Positions 12,101 to 23,871 of a DNA stretch of 64,000 bases are shown here, piece by piece. The position numbers were made by a program, and so were the translations under genes. The stretch's first letter is position 1, and each line of letters opens with the position of its first letter. The notes under the pieces are model-generated. The model was not told where the DNA came from. It did not search any database and worked only from the letters and a program-made list of their open reading frames with translations. Origin of the DNA: Marsupella aquatica (Eukaryota > Marchantiophyta); contig OZ316893.1 in assembly GCA_973895155.1 (NCBI GenBank), forward strand, positions 23,250,001 to 23,314,000, read 5' to 3'.

Positions 12101-15100
12101 ACGCTGGAGAACACGAAATCAAAAGCGACTGAGATTTTCTCAAAGTTAGCAATGGCTCGTGAGACAACGAAGGAGATAGAGACCGTGAGTCAAACCTCAT
12201 AAGACATCCCACTCCAGTCCTGTATAGCACAGTGTCTCTCTCTTGTAGTGAACATATTATTTGTATTCTTCCTTTTGGTGAATTTCTGAGTAACTTGAAT
12301 TGTCATTGAGCAAACGGAAAGCCAAGCAGAGTTTGATACCTAACATTGAATACTTCAACCTTGTCAAAATATTTCAACGAGGAGCTCATTCATCAAAAGA
12401 GATATTTTTTCTTGTGTTGCAGCTGCGGTCCCGGTATTTCCCAGCAGCCAAGCGGGGAGCAATTCTGTTCTTTGTATTGTCCTGTCTCTCGGCCATTAAC
12501 AACATGTATGAGTATTCTTTGGGATCATTTATGGAAGTCTTCACAATTTCTCTAGACACCAGCCCAAAAGCTTTATCACTTGATGGTCGTCTGAAGAATA
12601 TCATTGAAGCATTGACGTATGACATATACAATTATGCCTGTACTGGGTTGTTTGAAAAGCACAAATTGATGCTTTCCTTCCAACTGACCATCAAGATTCT
12701 TGACGGTGAGAAAGAACTGAACCATGCTCAGTTAGACTTCTTCCTGAAAGGAAATTTGTCTCTGGAGAAAGCTGAGAGATTGAATCCATATCCAGAATGG
12801 CTGCCAGAGCAGGGCTGGCAGGACATGATGCGTATGATTGATCTGGGTAAAGAGTTTGCAGAATTAGTAGAACATTTTGTAGAAGGTGAAGGCATCTGGC
12901 GAAAATGGTATGATGAGGAGAGACCAGAAGAGAAACCTCTCCCAGGAGGATTCAGTGGCAAGCTCAACATCTTTGAGCAGCTGCTAATCCTACGCTGCTT
13001 CCGAATTGATAGGATCACTGTTGGAATCACGGTAAGTAATCGCTTCTTGAGAGTCACTCCACTATTAGACATAATTGTCAGAATCCCTGGTGTGACCACC
13101 ACCGCTACGGCGCCTCAGCAAATTAAAACAGTGGACTTAACTAAGGGTCCTTAAATTTGGCACAAGTTGCACGAGATTAACACAGTAATATATTGCACAG
13201 AGATTATATAATTCAGACTTGTGTACGTATATTTTTATTCATGTTTTGCGTGGGTTTCAACAAACTGGACCATGATTTTGGGGTTTGAAGGCTGACTTTA
13301 ACTGGGTGTGGGTGGGGAGAAAAATGCACATGGACTTACTCGAGCAAGAGAATGCTGTGCTTGCCCTGTTTGTAGCTCGTTCTGAGTTGCTCTACCAATA
13401 TAGAAAGCCAAGAATCCAACTCTTATAACTGTTACAACAATCTTTCCCTTCAACGCATTGGATTATGTCACTGTTTCCATAAGTCGAAATGGCATGCCCA
13501 TTTGGTCAAACCAAACGTGACCCCAACAATTTCTAATGTTTGTGCAGCGTTATGTCATGGACAAAATGAGTGAGAAGTACGTTACACCGCCTGTGCTGGA
13601 TTACAGAACTGTACACCGTCAAAGTTCAGCCATGTCACCGATAGTGTTCATTCTGAGTCCTGGGGCAGATCCTGCATTTGACGTCTTCAATCTCGGAGAA
13701 GCAATCGGATTCAAGCCGGGCGTGAAACTGAAGTACATGTCTTTGGGGCAAGGAATGGGTCCAAAAGCTGCAGAAGCCATTGAAGTGGGCTCAAGTCGAG
13801 GGTTGTGGGTGATGCTACAAAACTGCCATCTCCTTCCTTCTTGGCTGAAAACTCTCGAGAAGATACTGGAAAAGCTTATTAAACCACATGCTGACTTCCG
13901 CCTGTGGCTGACCACTGAGCCAACTGAAGCTTTTCCTCTTGGAATACTGCAACGAAGTTTGAAGGTAGTGACAGAACCACCCAATGGGTTGAAGTTGAAC
14001 ATGCGATCATCTTATGCAAAAATTACAGAAGAGAACCTTAGTGAATGCCCTCATCAGGCATATAGACCACAGGTACAATTACCAAACCATCTTGGGAATC
14101 TCATTATGTAATTAATCCAACCACAACAGTAGATGAATGCGTGCAAAGCCAGCGAGTCATCAGAATCGCACCAAACAAACACTGGCACAAATTAGAGGAA
14201 CCTCCCGTGCTTGAAAGTCATCGTATTGCAATCCGAATAATTGTTCCCTTCCCTGATAAGAAGCAGAGTAGAACAAAGTGTGGTAGAAAGTAGTTAAACG
14301 CAGAAGGTAGAAAACCTCAAATTAATTTCTTCAGACAATCAACTATGCGTTGTAAAGCACTCACCAGCGGCTAAAAATCTCGGCAGCTCTTCCTGATCGA
14401 TTTCAAAAAATACCGCAGGTATTCGTGGTCGCGTTTTTTCATGCTGTGGTGCAAGAGCGCCGCAAATACGGGAGACTTGGTTGGAATGTTGCATACGATT
14501 TCAATGAAACAGACCTTCGAATCAGGTGCCCAAAACTATGCCTCTCTGGTTGGTTATAGGTGCATTTCCTTTCTGAACAAGAGTAGCAACTTATCTTCAA
14601 CAATGATTTCTACTAAATGGAACCATGTGATCCTCATCTTTGGATTTCTCATGACCACTCTTTTAAGAGTTTGATTGATCTCTGACATGAAGAGACGTTT
14701 TCCATCTCTACTTCTGAGAAATTTTATCCTGTTCGTTGAAACGCAGCCTGGCATTGATCTCTACATATCTGAAAAAAGCCTACGACAACAAGGACGACCA
14801 AATTCCCTGGGGAACGCTGAGGTATCTGATTGGTGAAGCCATGTACGGAGGCCGAGTGTCAGACTCCTTTGATCGGAGAATTCTGAGTACATATTTGGAT
14901 GAATATTTAGGAGATTTCCTATTTGACAAATTCCATCCATTCCATTTCTACACGAGTAGTGATAAACAGGTAGACTACAAACTTCCGGAATATGGACCAA
15001 AAGAAAACTACACAACGTACATTGATTCTCTTCCTATTGTCCAATCTCCGGAGGTTTTTGGTTTACATCCAAATGCAGACATCAGCTACTACACTATTAC

Positions 15101-17024
15101 TACAAAACGACTTTGGAAAGATCTCGTGAAGTTGCAACCAAGAGCAGCTGGAGGTGGAGGAGGTGTAAAGAGGGAGGAGATCATAGACAAAGTTGCTGTT
15201 GATCTCCTCACAAAGTTACCTGCCCCATTTGATCTGCCAATTATCAGGAAGGAGATTGGACTTCCTACTCCTGTGCAGGTACCTGACTCTTAGGCCCACA
15301 GCTGCAAATCAAAGTCTTCGAAAGTTTCTAACACAACAAGAGCAAAAACCCAATTTAGAAGCTAAGCAGGAATTCATAGAAGCGGCTCCAAATGTTACAC
15401 AGAATAACATTAGTGATAATCTCCAGGTGGTGCTGCTGCAAGAGCTTGAGAGGTGGAACAAGCTGGTTCTAAATATGGAGTCCAGTTTGCAGCAGCTCAG
15501 AAAAGCTCTAGCTGGCGAAATTGGTATGAGCAAAGAACTAGACGACCTTGCAACGTCCCTCTTTAATGGACAACTTCCAACTTTCTGGCGAAAGCTAACT
15601 TCCCAGGTAAGATAGTCTGGTCTCTCTGATCTCATCCAGATTTACTCACTAAATAGTAATGAGTGCATAACACAAAAGCACAAACAACACTTTCTGTTCA
15701 TCAGACCTTAGATGGCCCGGAAGATCAGAAGAGACGAAACTTGAGAATGATATCTCAAGGTCACGAAATCAAAGGGCTCACTTATACGAGGAGAACACCT
15801 GAATTTCCAGCTTACGGAAAGTTCCCCATTTCCCGAATACAGCCATATCAACTGAAAAGAAACGTGCAGCTATCTGCCCAAATTAGTATGATCTCGATGG
15901 ATGATATTTATGGCATGTGCATCTTCCCGATTACGCAGAGTTCGTTTGATGAAATGTTATCCACTCCCACATAAGGGATCACTGAGTTCACATTGATAGC
16001 ATGAAATGCGACTCTCTCTCAGCCTGTTTAAATGGCAGCAGAATAATAATCAACATGACACAGATAGGCAATGAACTTCATGTTCCGCAAGGACTACGAA
16101 CTGCGCGTCTTGTCATTGGTACTCAAGTCAGTGAAACGATTCATTCCCGCGGTCGTTTATCAAGGTCTTTTGACTTAAAGCCACTAGTCACACCTGCAGA
16201 CAGAAAAAATGCTGGCGACATGGATGGTCTGGTTCCAACGAAGATATGAACAATACTCAGCCTGGATTGAGAATGGCGAGCCGAAGGTCATGTGGTTATC
16301 TGGGCTGCACATTCCTGAGACATACATTGCTGCCTTAATTCAGACAGCATGTAGGGACCGGGGATGGCCACTGGACAAATCAACAGTATACACTCAGGTG
16401 CCACTTCGTCTGTACATACTCAGTCCTTGAAAGCAGCTTTGGCCTACCTTAGAGTTTCACATTAATTATCGTCCAATAAGAAACAACACAAGGCAAGTCA
16501 CCGGGAAACCACTGTAAGTAATATATACTGAGGCTACATATTCATACCAAATTCTGCAGGTTACAAAATTCACTCATCCTGATCAAATTCCTGAGAAGCC
16601 CAAGCATGGTTGTTACGTCCAAGGCCTCTACCTGGAGGGTGCTGCTTGGGATGAGGAAACCTGCATGCTGAAGTATCAGGTACGGTCAACAAGTCAACTA
16701 GAAACCAGATATCCTGATCGCAACCAACGTTTTACCAACGATCATTTGCATTGGATTTGCTTGGATCAAGCTTCTCTAACACTTGCGAAATTTTTGCAGG
16801 ACCCCAAGCATCTGGTCGTTGAGCTGCCGATTCTACAACTTTTCCCAATAGAAGCCAGCAAACTTAAACTCACAAACACCTTCCGGACACCTGTGTATGT
16901 GACCCAAGCCCGTCGTAATGCAATGGGAGTGGGATTAATTTTTGAGGCCGATGTAGCAACCACCAACCACCCTTCTCATTGGGTTTTGCAAGGAGTTGCT
17001 CTTGTCCTAAACATCGATCACTAA
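3133..17024 (+). CDS. Axonemal inner-arm dynein heavy chain, C-terminal third (DNAH10 / I1-f type), 19 exons
   Basis: ATP-driven microtubule motor of the sperm flagellum. Exons, all joined in frame by reading splice sites: 3133-3474, 3877-3950, 4240-4465, 4897-5028, 5864-6079, 7758-7993, 9667-9910, 10579-10815, 11195-11329, 11575-11679, 12050-12184, 12423-13031, 13548-14072, 14419-14525, 14747-15278, 15427-15606, 16200-16397, 16560-16679, 16800-17024 (stop TAA). They encode about 1,525 residues of a protein normally near 4,400. Order: AAA4 end ([23 protein letters not shown]), stalk and microtubule-binding domain, AAA5 ([24 protein letters not shown]), AAA6 ([18 protein letters not shown]), then the C-terminal domain ([41 protein letters not shown]). 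Similarity to animal DNAH10 runs throughout, including [10 protein letters not shown], the register of the stalk helices and HWVLQGV at the end, so the I1/f inner-arm chain is favoured over other heavy chains. One intron has a GC donor. The 5' part is outside the window. Confidence 0.93.
4638..4668. repeat. (TATTC)n microsatellite
   Basis: Pentanucleotide run TATTC changing to GATTC, in the dynein intron between exons 4240-4465 and 4897-5028. Confidence 0.85.
6540..7400. repeat. Intronic tandem array derived from the next dynein exon's 5' edge
   Basis: Six to seven units of roughly 105-145 bp. Each full unit starts near TACTAACTTGAAAA, continues GGTTGGTTGAGGGTTTCTACC and GGCACTTGGCTACTTTCAG, then TGGAGAACCAAAATTG, a GTTTGTTATGCCTGAGGAAGG block and CCTGTTTGCC. 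The end of the intron plus the first ~45 bases of exon 7758-7993 form a further copy (GACTTGACAGGGTGGGTTGA, then GGTTGCTACCTTGTC and TTGGCTACTTTGAATGGAGA). Even at protein level the array frame [15 protein letters not shown] mirrors the exon start [15 protein letters not shown]. Because the exon residues are family-conserved in length, the array probably grew from the exon boundary and not the reverse. Confidence 0.8.
7620..7655. repeat. Poly-C then (TCC)n run
   Basis: About 15 consecutive C residues followed by six or seven TCC units, about 100 bp before dynein exon 7758-7993. A pyrimidine tract this long so close upstream may influence acceptor choice, but that is inference. Confidence 0.85.
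8691..8935. repeat. 123-bp tandem duplication in a dynein intron
   Basis: Two copies starting GAGTGCCAAAGATG at about 8692 and 8815 continue through a GTTTGAGAG block and a CTTTCTCCCCC pyrimidine block to a CATCAACNACAA block. Moderately diverged. Confidence 0.7.
9911..10578 (+). other. GC-AG intron of the dynein gene
   Basis: The exon ends at CAATTGCAG and the intron starts GCAAGTCATG, a textbook GC donor (CAG|GCAAGT) in place of GT. The acceptor is TTGTTGACAG before 10579. Frame and protein continue perfectly across it ([10 protein letters not shown] then [10 protein letters not shown]), which excludes the nearby reading-through alternatives. Confidence 0.85.
10235..10525. repeat. Direct and inverted repeats around AATAATATGCATGG
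   Basis: Three direct copies of AATAATATGCATGGATCTCAAGCAA-like sequence at about 10240-10320 (given here as blocks AATAATATGCATG and TCTCAAGC) are followed at 10360-10520 by the reverse complement motifs CATGCATATTATTTTA, TTGAGACCCATGCA and CTATTATTG. The RNA could fold into a long hairpin within the GC-AG intron. Confidence 0.7.
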
Positions 17025-17112
17025 TTCCGAAAATACTTGAAATTTAAGAACACAGCACTGCCGAACTTGTAACATACGAATGAGAAATTTTTTGAGAAAA
17101 AGCTTAGGGATC

Positions 17113-17118
17113 AATAAA
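17113..17118 (+). terminator. Candidate poly(A) signal of the dynein gene
   Basis: AATAAA, 89 bases after the TAA stop, in AT-rich sequence. Placement is what one expects for a 3' UTR, but cleavage cannot be seen from DNA. Confidence 0.5.
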
Positions 17119-17989
17119 AGAATTATTGTTAACTGCCCACACTACACGAAGAGAACCAATTAACAGCAACAGTCAACATTCTATCATTCAAGGATGACGC
17201 CTGTGGTAGAGTTTCCCATTCCGACAGCGTCCCGACTTCATTGCCCAACTGTCTGAAGGTCACTAAGCAACCCGTAGAACCTTCAGCAAGCTTTGTAGTT
17301 GCAGTTTCAACTCCGAGAGCAACACATCGTCAGCTGCACTAAAGCCCAAGGTGGATTTAAACCTACACTGCCTGCATCTCCGCTTCTGCCTAATATGCAA
17401 TAAATCCTTCCAGTTTTGCTGAGCTCCCACGAAAACAAAACTATAAGAGACACCTATGCTACAATCCAAATTGATCCCACGGCTCGACAATACACCTCCC
17501 GCACGACTTCTTCAAACGTTCGGCATATCCTGCAAAATCAAGAAACGTATGCTACAATCCAAATTGATCCCACGACTCCACAATATACCTCCCACGTTCT
17601 GTAAGAAGTCCTTGACTTTGAAATATCACACATTGTACAAGTCAAGCAATGTTCAAATCTCTCATGATCATGCCCTGTCTACCACAAAGCGTTATCTTTC
17701 GTTCCAGTGTCAATGAAAAAAGCCACATGCAAATTTTCATCAAAATACCGGATTTACAAACATTCACCACTAGTAGAAAACCACCAACCGCGTATGCAGT
17801 CGACCCATCACAGCAAAGAGTAGTGCTCAGAATCAATCTTCGTGACACAGTTAAGACAGTTAAATTGTAAGTCTTCAGCTGTATACAATGGCAATGCTTT
17901 AGGCAATGCTTTGAAATAAGAATTGCAAAATTTGCGTCAATGTCCCAAATGGCTGCACATCACTGCGACACGTAAGACACCATATTTCT
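17119..17989. other. Convergent intergenic region
   Basis: The dynein gene (+) and the VPS4 gene (-) end toward each other here. Only short open frames are present. The one clear structure is the 93-bp duplication at 17455-17640. Confidence 0.6.
17455..17640. repeat. 93-bp tandem duplication
   Basis: TATGCTACAATCCAAATTGA followed by TCCCACG occurs at 17455 and again at 17548, each followed by CAATA-ACCTCCC. Two copies with a few substitutions. Confidence 0.8.
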
Positions 17990-17995
17990 TTTATT
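17990..17995 (-). terminator. Candidate poly(A) signal of VPS4
   Basis: TTTATT on the plus strand reads AATAAA on the minus strand, about 330 bases past the VPS4 stop codon. One of several AT-rich candidates. Confidence 0.3.
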
Positions 17996-18326
17996 TCCAT
18001 AGCAAACTTGGGCCCAGACGTCAAGAATCTAAATATAAGGTCAGCAAAACAAGAAGAAACTGCCAGGTTTCCCGACCACAATCGTACAATCCAAGGTATC
18101 AGCAGCCAGCAAAGGCCCGGACACTTGCTCTTGGTGTAGAAGGAAATATCTGCAGCAACACACCTATAAATCTACCACTGACTTTCCTCGAAAACTGTCG
18201 TCTCAGGCACTTCAAACATACTAAAAACTTTTAAGTACAAGCTGACGTTGTACTTGACGAGCCTACATAATTTTTTCCCTTATCAAAAGGTGTATCTTTG
18301 TTGAAAATACAATTGGTTAACCACAG

Positions 18327-19649
18327 TCACCCTTCCTCTCCAAATTCACGAGTAAATCTTTCTTGAGTTTCCAAATCACCCTTGCTTACTGTGGGCCTTT
18401 GTCGTGCAAGGACCTTGTCAAAGTCTGACTTTTCTATGGGGGGAGGTAGTATCTTGGAGCCAAGACCCTTGCTATCCATTTCCTGCATGGTGGTCTGTAC
18501 AGCACCAGGAGTGCGAGGACCACACGGCATCCACATTTCTTCCCCATCATCATTAACCTTTTTAAAATGCATTGCATCTTGAGTTTTACGGACAGGCTCA
18601 AAAAGCACATCCTTCACGGCCACAGAGACGTCAGAACCTGAAAATCCATCTGTCTTCCTGGCAAGATCCTCGAAATCAGACTCGCTGAGACTATGAGGCG
18701 TATCACCCAAATGCACCTTAAACATATGCTGTCTTGCCTTCTGATCTGGTAGTGGGATGTAGATACGTTTGTCAAAACGTCGCCTGACGGCCTGGTCCAG
18801 AGAATATGGAGTGTTCGTAGCTGCTAAGACCAGCACTTTCTGGTCATTGTTGCCCACACCTTGCATTTGAACGAGGAGCTCCGTCTTTATGCGCCTAGAA
18901 GCCTCACTCTCGTTGCCTTCTCCACGAGTGCCGCAAAGGGAATCAATCTCATCAATGAAGATAATAGATGGTGCACTTTCCCGTGCCATCTGAAACAGAT
19001 TTGCCACAAGCTTCTCACTCTCTCCCATCCATTTTGACACTAAATCAGAGGATGAAATGCTAAAAAATGTAGAATCTGCTTCTGTGGCAACGGCCTTGGC
19101 AAGGTAAGATTTTCCGGTTCCAGGAGGTCCATACAGCAGAAAAGCCCGCCACGGTCTCCTTTTGCCTGTGAAGAATTGAGGGAACTTCACGGGTAGGATT
19201 ACAGCTTCTTGCAAAGCTTGCTTCGCGCTCTCTAGACCGGCAACATCATTCCATCGTACATTAGGTTTCTCTCGAATAATTGCTGAATTTAAGCCCGATC
19301 TCAATTTAGCCTGCTCCGGATCCTCCCCATCACCCCCTTCCCCTCCGTCCTTTTTCCCTTGCGTCTTCGGCCTGGTTGCAACTGCTGCAGACCCATCTGC
19401 TCTGGGAGGCCCAGCAGAGACACCCTCTTCTAGGACAGCTCTGATTTCCTCAGCTCTCCGAAGGTACTCGGTGAACTTCTGAGTGATCGCCTCCTTGATT
19501 TTAGGATTCTTCTCATACTTGAGATGGGTCTTGAAGTATTCAAGTGCATTCATGTAAAGAGGAAAAGCCTTTGCATAGTTTCCGGCATTGTCCTCTACTA
19601 CTGCTTGCTTCACAAATTCAATTGCCTGCTCTTTGAAATTGCTGTACAT
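18327..19649 (-). CDS. Vacuolar protein sorting-associated protein 4 (VPS4/SKD1), AAA ATPase
   Basis: ATPase that strips ESCRT-III filaments from endosomal membranes, needed for multivesicular-body sorting and membrane scission. The 440-residue frame is uninterrupted and full length for plant SKD1. Residues 1-75 are the MIT domain (MYSNFKEQAIEFVKQAV, ALEYFKTHLKYEKNPK) that binds ESCRT-III tails. Residues 77-125 are a glycine- and charge-rich linker. The AAA core follows with Walker A GPPGTGKS at 174-181, pore motif KWMGES near 206, Walker B IIFIDEID at 229-236 with the catalytic glutamate, and arginine fingers in RRRFD at 289-293. The beta-domain insert and the VPS4 C-terminal helix (ERFTREFGEEG) close it. 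All key residues are present, so it should be active. No coding intron is visible; a 5' UTR intron is likely. The start is the first ATG and is conserved. Confidence 0.97.
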   Translation of the reverse strand: MYSNFKEQAIEFVKQAVVEDNAGNYAKAFPLYMNALEYFKTHLKYEKNPKIKEAITQKFTEYLRRAEEIRAVLEEGVSAGPPRADGSAAVATRPKTQGKKDGGEGGDGEDPEQAKLRSGLNSAIIREKPNVRWNDVAGLESAKQALQEAVILPVKFPQFFTGKRRPWRAFLLYGPPGTGKSYLAKAVATEADSTFFSISSSDLVSKWMGESEKLVANLFQMARESAPSIIFIDEIDSLCGTRGEGNESEASRRIKTELLVQMQGVGNNDQKVLVLAATNTPYSLDQAVRRRFDKRIYIPLPDQKARQHMFKVHLGDTPHSLSESDFEDLARKTDGFSGSDVSVAVKDVLFEPVRKTQDAMHFKKVNDDGEEMWMPCGPRTPGAVQTTMQEMDSKGLGSKILPPPIEKSDFDKVLARQRPTVSKGDLETQERFTREFGEEG

Positions 19650-19651
19650 GA

Positions 19652-19812
19652 CTGAAAACCCCTGATACTATCCACTAGCTTAAATTTACAGACTACTGCC
19701 AGACTGCGGAAACCGCAAATTAGAGAACCAGAATTGTCAATTGTATCTACAACCCAATAGCTGTTGACTAAGCAAAGAATTCTCTAACCCTGAACAGCTG
19801 CCGAAAGCTCAC
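19652..19812 (-). other. Probable 5' UTR intron of VPS4
   Basis: On the minus strand a good donor (GGAG|GTGAGC, at 19812) and a good acceptor (GGGGTTTTCAG, two bases before the ATG) bracket 161 bases. This is inference from splice-site appearance only. Confidence 0.4.
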
Positions 19813-21330
19813 CTCCAGGCTCTTTGGCCCGTCAACCCTAGGCCTGCTGATGAGCAAATCACTGCCAAGATTGCAGTGGCGTTCCACCCTTCCCAACTCC
19901 TGGTCCACGGTTGAATAATCGATTTGCAGGTAGGAGAAATAAGACTACAACCCCCGGAAAAATTCTACGCCCCTGCAACCATCGAGCTGATTGCCCGCAG
20001 CATGCCCGTAGATGGCATAAAGTCCCAATGGATAACGGTCTAAAAGTCGCAACGAGACACTCATCTCTCAGCAACAGTGCATCGTCGCCTGTGGCAGCAC
20101 CCCTGAATAACACCAAAGGCCACATCCGAATCAAGACTCAAGAAGCTTTTCTGACAGCAGATGTAAAATTCATCAAATCTCTATACAGAAATCTTTCAAA
20201 CATTAGAACGGCGCAGTGTAAATCTCTCGCCCTCTCTATATCTTTCTCTCTCAAAGCCCTACCCTATCCCTGCCCGAGACGAAGATCCACACCAGTCAGA
20301 TCAAACTCCACAACACAAGAAACCAATCTACTCCGAGCAGCGGCGGAAGGTCCACAAGCAACAGCGAACACAGAATTCCGCAGAATTTGCCCCATCTCAA
20401 TTCAAGCGATGACGTGACACACGGCGTGAAGGATAAAAACCTCCAAAGACACGTACCCTTAATCCTCCCCTAATCCAATCTTGCCCCTCCCCTGTCCTTC
20501 GTATCCACTGATATCAAGCTGGCTCCTCGTCGTCTCGCCACTTCTCAAATCCTCGTTACCGCGACCTGCACGAAATCGAAAGCTCTTCGGGACCCGCTGC
20601 TGCCTCATTCATGCTCTGCGCGGGCACATCGGTGGATCAAGTTCCCAAATCAAACACCAACGAAGCAGTAACCCTACACATGCGACGCACAAACACTGCA
20701 CAGAGCAAACGGAGGTGGTAGTACTCGTGGTGCGGTGCCTGGGGAGGCTCACTTTTGTGAAATTGCCGCTTGCCAAAACAAGGTCTCGCAGGCAACCCTG
20801 CTGCTCTGCTTAGATCAAAAAGGGAGATGAGATAGACACGAGACGGGACGACGACGACGGAGCGAGGGCCCTAGAGTACTCGTCTCAGCGATTCACGCTG
20901 TTTCAGTACTTGCTGGCGCTCCTCTCTGCCTGCTGCAGTGTTGCTTGGCTTGGAGGATGACCTTGCTGCGGAATGGCTCCTTCCGCCTTCCTTCCGCCGA
21001 GAATGAAGGACCCTCCTCCGCGTTTTTGCGAAGGGAAAGGAAAGCGCGACAGCGAGGAGAGAGACCCGAAGGTGACGACGACGAAGACGACGACGAGCTC
21101 AATCAAATCAAATGAAATCCAGCTCGTCCCTTCGAAAGCAAGCAAATCCTTCCTCCAAAGCTCAGCTTCTTCTTCGGTTCGTCGTCTTTCTTCGTCTCTC
21201 GCGTTTCTTCGCAATCGACCGAAGTTTTTCTTCCTTCTTGTTCGGCAATCCCGGCACGCTATTTCTACCGGGCTGGACCGCGGGCCCGGCAAAATGCTTG
21301 CCACTGTATTTAGTTTACCGTGCGGCGGGG
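19813..21330. other. VPS4 upstream region
   Basis: Holds the likely VPS4 5' UTR and promoter. Pyrimidine-rich runs (CTCTCTATATCTTTCTCTCTC near 20230, shown here as a CT-rich block) and GC-rich sequence at 20800-21080 are typical of plant promoters. Open frames on both strands at 20903-21460 are low-complexity (serine- or arginine-rich) and I do not support them as genes. Confidence 0.4.
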
Positions 21331-21334
21331 GAAC

Positions 21335-21605
21335 GAACGAGAGGCTCGGCAGAGAGGCAGAGAGGCTCGGCAGAGAGGCAGAGAGGCTCGGCAGAGAAAT
21401 AGAGAGGCTCGACGTGGGGCCGAACCTGTGTCTCGTGAGGGCAGGGCCTGACCTGACCTGATGACCTCATTGGATATTGAGTGCCAAGGCTCGGCAGAGA
21501 GGCTTGGCAGAGAGGTAGAGAGGCTCGACGTGGGGCCGAACCTGTGTCTCCTGAGGTCCGGGCCTGACCTGACTTGATGACCTCATTGGATATTGAGTGT
21601 CAAGC
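21335..21605. repeat. Short GGCTCGGCAGAGA tandem repeat and a 118-bp duplication
   Basis: GAGGCTCGGCAGAGAGGCA repeats three times from 21338, then a block beginning GAGGCTCGACGTGGGGCCGA and ending CCTCATTGGATATTGAGTG occurs at about 21400-21482 and again at about 21519-21600. Each block carries the CCTGACCTGA module described among the findings. Confidence 0.8.
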
Positions 21606-22895
21606 ACATACTCCATTGGGCCACTGTAAAGCCAAAATGGACTAAAGTTTGATATCAATGGTTTTTGTTTTTTGTTTTTTAACAGAAAACCAAGATCGGC
21701 CAGAAACTTTATTCCGAGAAACGGGAGACAGCAACATGGGGCCCTGCCTGGGAGGAGGAGGCAGGGAGCAGCAAACAGATATTAAGGGGGCTGAAAGGAA
21801 GGAGCACACCCAGAGAAAAGGAACGGCACCACCAACCCAGATCGCCAAATGGAAGGAGGACGATCAACAGAGGGGAAGGTGGAACCCCCAGAAACCAAAG
21901 GCACAGGCAAAACAAACAAGGAATGAGAGAGCCTGGAGAACACCGCAGCAACGGCAACCAAAGAAGAAAAACTGGCCGAGGCAAACCAAGGACAAAGCCG
22001 CACTCCACTCTCCACTGGCCAACAATCGAAAAAAGATCCCTCCTTCACCAGATGAGCAAAACTCAACCATAACCATTGCGACCGTCACTTTCAATGATAC
22101 AAGTCATGTTCCGAGAGTGCCAGAATCAGGGCCATATTCCATACAATGAATCCTTCTCCCCGAACAGATGGAGAGGCGCAAATGAATTCTCCCCGAACAG
22201 ATGGAGAGGCGCAAATGAACCCAGTAGTATCATCACCGGGAGTAATTGAACCCATCACAGAAAAGAAACCGAAGAGGAATGGCGGAAAATCTTTGAAGTG
22301 AGCGGTCATTTGTTATCCGATTGTTCTTGTAAGCCCCTCTCCCCTCTTAATACCCTGGGCACTATAGGAACCCCGGGAAATTGCAAGTGAGGATTTAGGC
22401 CCGACTCACATGTGGTAGCCTTGAAGAAAGCAACCCTTAGTATCTACAAAACCTTGGCAAAAAACCAGATCTGGATTGCCAACAAGATCTCTTGCCCTAT
22501 AACATCTGCTTTTGTGTTACTATGAAATCAAAGGTTGGGACTTCACGAGCCTGAATTTTTCTGGCCCTTGCCCTTGGGATTCCACAAATATTTCCGTCAG
22601 GAGGGGTTTCCGGCATATAACTCTAGCTGCATTTGTGAAGTTGAGGGCCACACTCTTCAGGACCCTGTACATGCCAGTTGGCCTGTCTGTGCAACAGTCT
22701 AAAGGAATAGGAAGTTTTGAAGTTGATGGCATTGATGGATGGAGAGGCTTGTGAGTCAGCCATAGGCTTGATTGATGTTACCAAATCTGTCACATGAGGT
22801 CCAGGCTTGACCTGACCAGATTACCTCATTGGTTCATTCCTCCTAACGCTGTGGTTGTGCTCCATCCATAGTATTAGGGGGGCTTTAGTGTTATC
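21606..22895. other. Repeat-rich intergenic DNA
   Basis: A 166-codon frame at 21649-22149 (+) is rich in K, Q, R and P and shows no domain. At 22156-22220 a block CTCCCCGAACAGATGGAGAG is directly duplicated. The block TTCTTGTAA followed by TTAATACCCTGGGCACTAT at 22322-22365 recurs at about 23645-23682. No gene is supported. Confidence 0.5.
22772..22836 (+). repeat. (CCTGA) module, third copy
   Basis: Reads CTGTCACATGAGGTCCAGG, then CTTGACCTGACCAGATTACC and TCATTGG. It follows a GATGGATGGAGAGGCTTG block at about 22732 that also precedes the copy at 37549, so the copies share at least 100 bp of family sequence. Confidence 0.6.
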
Positions 22896-22896
22896 T

Positions 22897-23258
22897 CCAT
22901 AGTGCACCATTTCACCCACTAAACTGTCGGATGGGGAAAAAATTGGCAATTGCCCCTCCCCATTGGTAACTCATATCTCTAAATCTATACGTTAGCTTCC
23001 AAATCCAAACTGTTGATAGCCAGTCTTAGAAAGAAAGGCAATCATCAAACCAATCTCTCATTCACAATTTGATTTTCATTAAGTGCATGAAAGACACAAC
23101 CAGATCCTTTTGTATAGTACAGTTTTAGGGGTGCATGGAGTGGAGGTCAGTTTGGGGGCTTTTTGGTGGGATTTGGATGGTCAATAGCAACATCGTCATC
23201 TGAGAGCCCATAAACACACCCTATTTCTATTGTTTGAGGACTAATAGCTACCAAACAA
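22897..23258 (+). repeat. Dispersed repeat family R-A, copy 1
   Basis: Starts near TTTCACCCACTAAACTGTC, continues through GGCAATTGCCCCTCCCCA, CTTCCAAATCCAAACTG, GGTCAGTTTGGGGGCT and ATAGCAACATCGTCATC, and ends TTCTATTGTTTGAGGAC followed by a CTACCAAAC block. The same blocks in the same order are at 44880-45182. No coding capacity, so a non-autonomous transposon or a fragment is likely. Confidence 0.7.
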
Positions 23259-23871
23259 GTGGAGATGCTTTGACAAGAACTAAAGGACAAACTTGACTTC
23301 CCATTTGTGTTTTACACTACCCTGATACACATGTCATTTAGATTGACTCTTTACCAAAAAGGCGGTCGGGTAATACATTGAATAGGTTACTCAAGAATGA
23401 GATGCAACCTAGTTGTCCTTCAAAAGACTAATTCAAGAGGTGGTCTAAACTTTGACCAGAACTACTGTTCACATAGTCCATGTAAGATTGGGAGAAAAGC
23501 ATGTAGGATTGAGAGATTCTTGCACAAGTCACCTCTCAATTTCATGTGAAGCCGTAATATACTGGTCACTACATATCAACTCTTGTGATGAAATTTAAAA
23601 GCAAAATATGGGAACTAAGTGGTTGGTCATTTGTTGTTGGGTGGTTCTTGTAAAACCCCCTTTAATACCCTGGGCACTATCGTCGGCCTGGCAAAGTGCA
23701 TGCTATCGGAGTTTCTATAGGGCAGTGCAACATATAGGATAATGCAGGTCTGGTTCGGGGTAACTAGCCTGTACTTCTGTGACCGAAAGTGAAGTAAACC
23801 TCATCGTTGATAGCATTATTGTATGTAATTCCTGCCCAGAAAAAAGGTTAATTACTTCTGGGCAATAGATT

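Noticed and set aside
20903-21461. Overlapping 130-160 codon frames on both strands
   Set aside because: Low-complexity serine/arginine composition in promoter-like, GC-rich DNA; neither frame matches a family I know.
21649-22149. 166-codon frame rich in K, Q and R
   Set aside because: No domain, no start context, lies among repeats; compositional bias explains the absence of stops.
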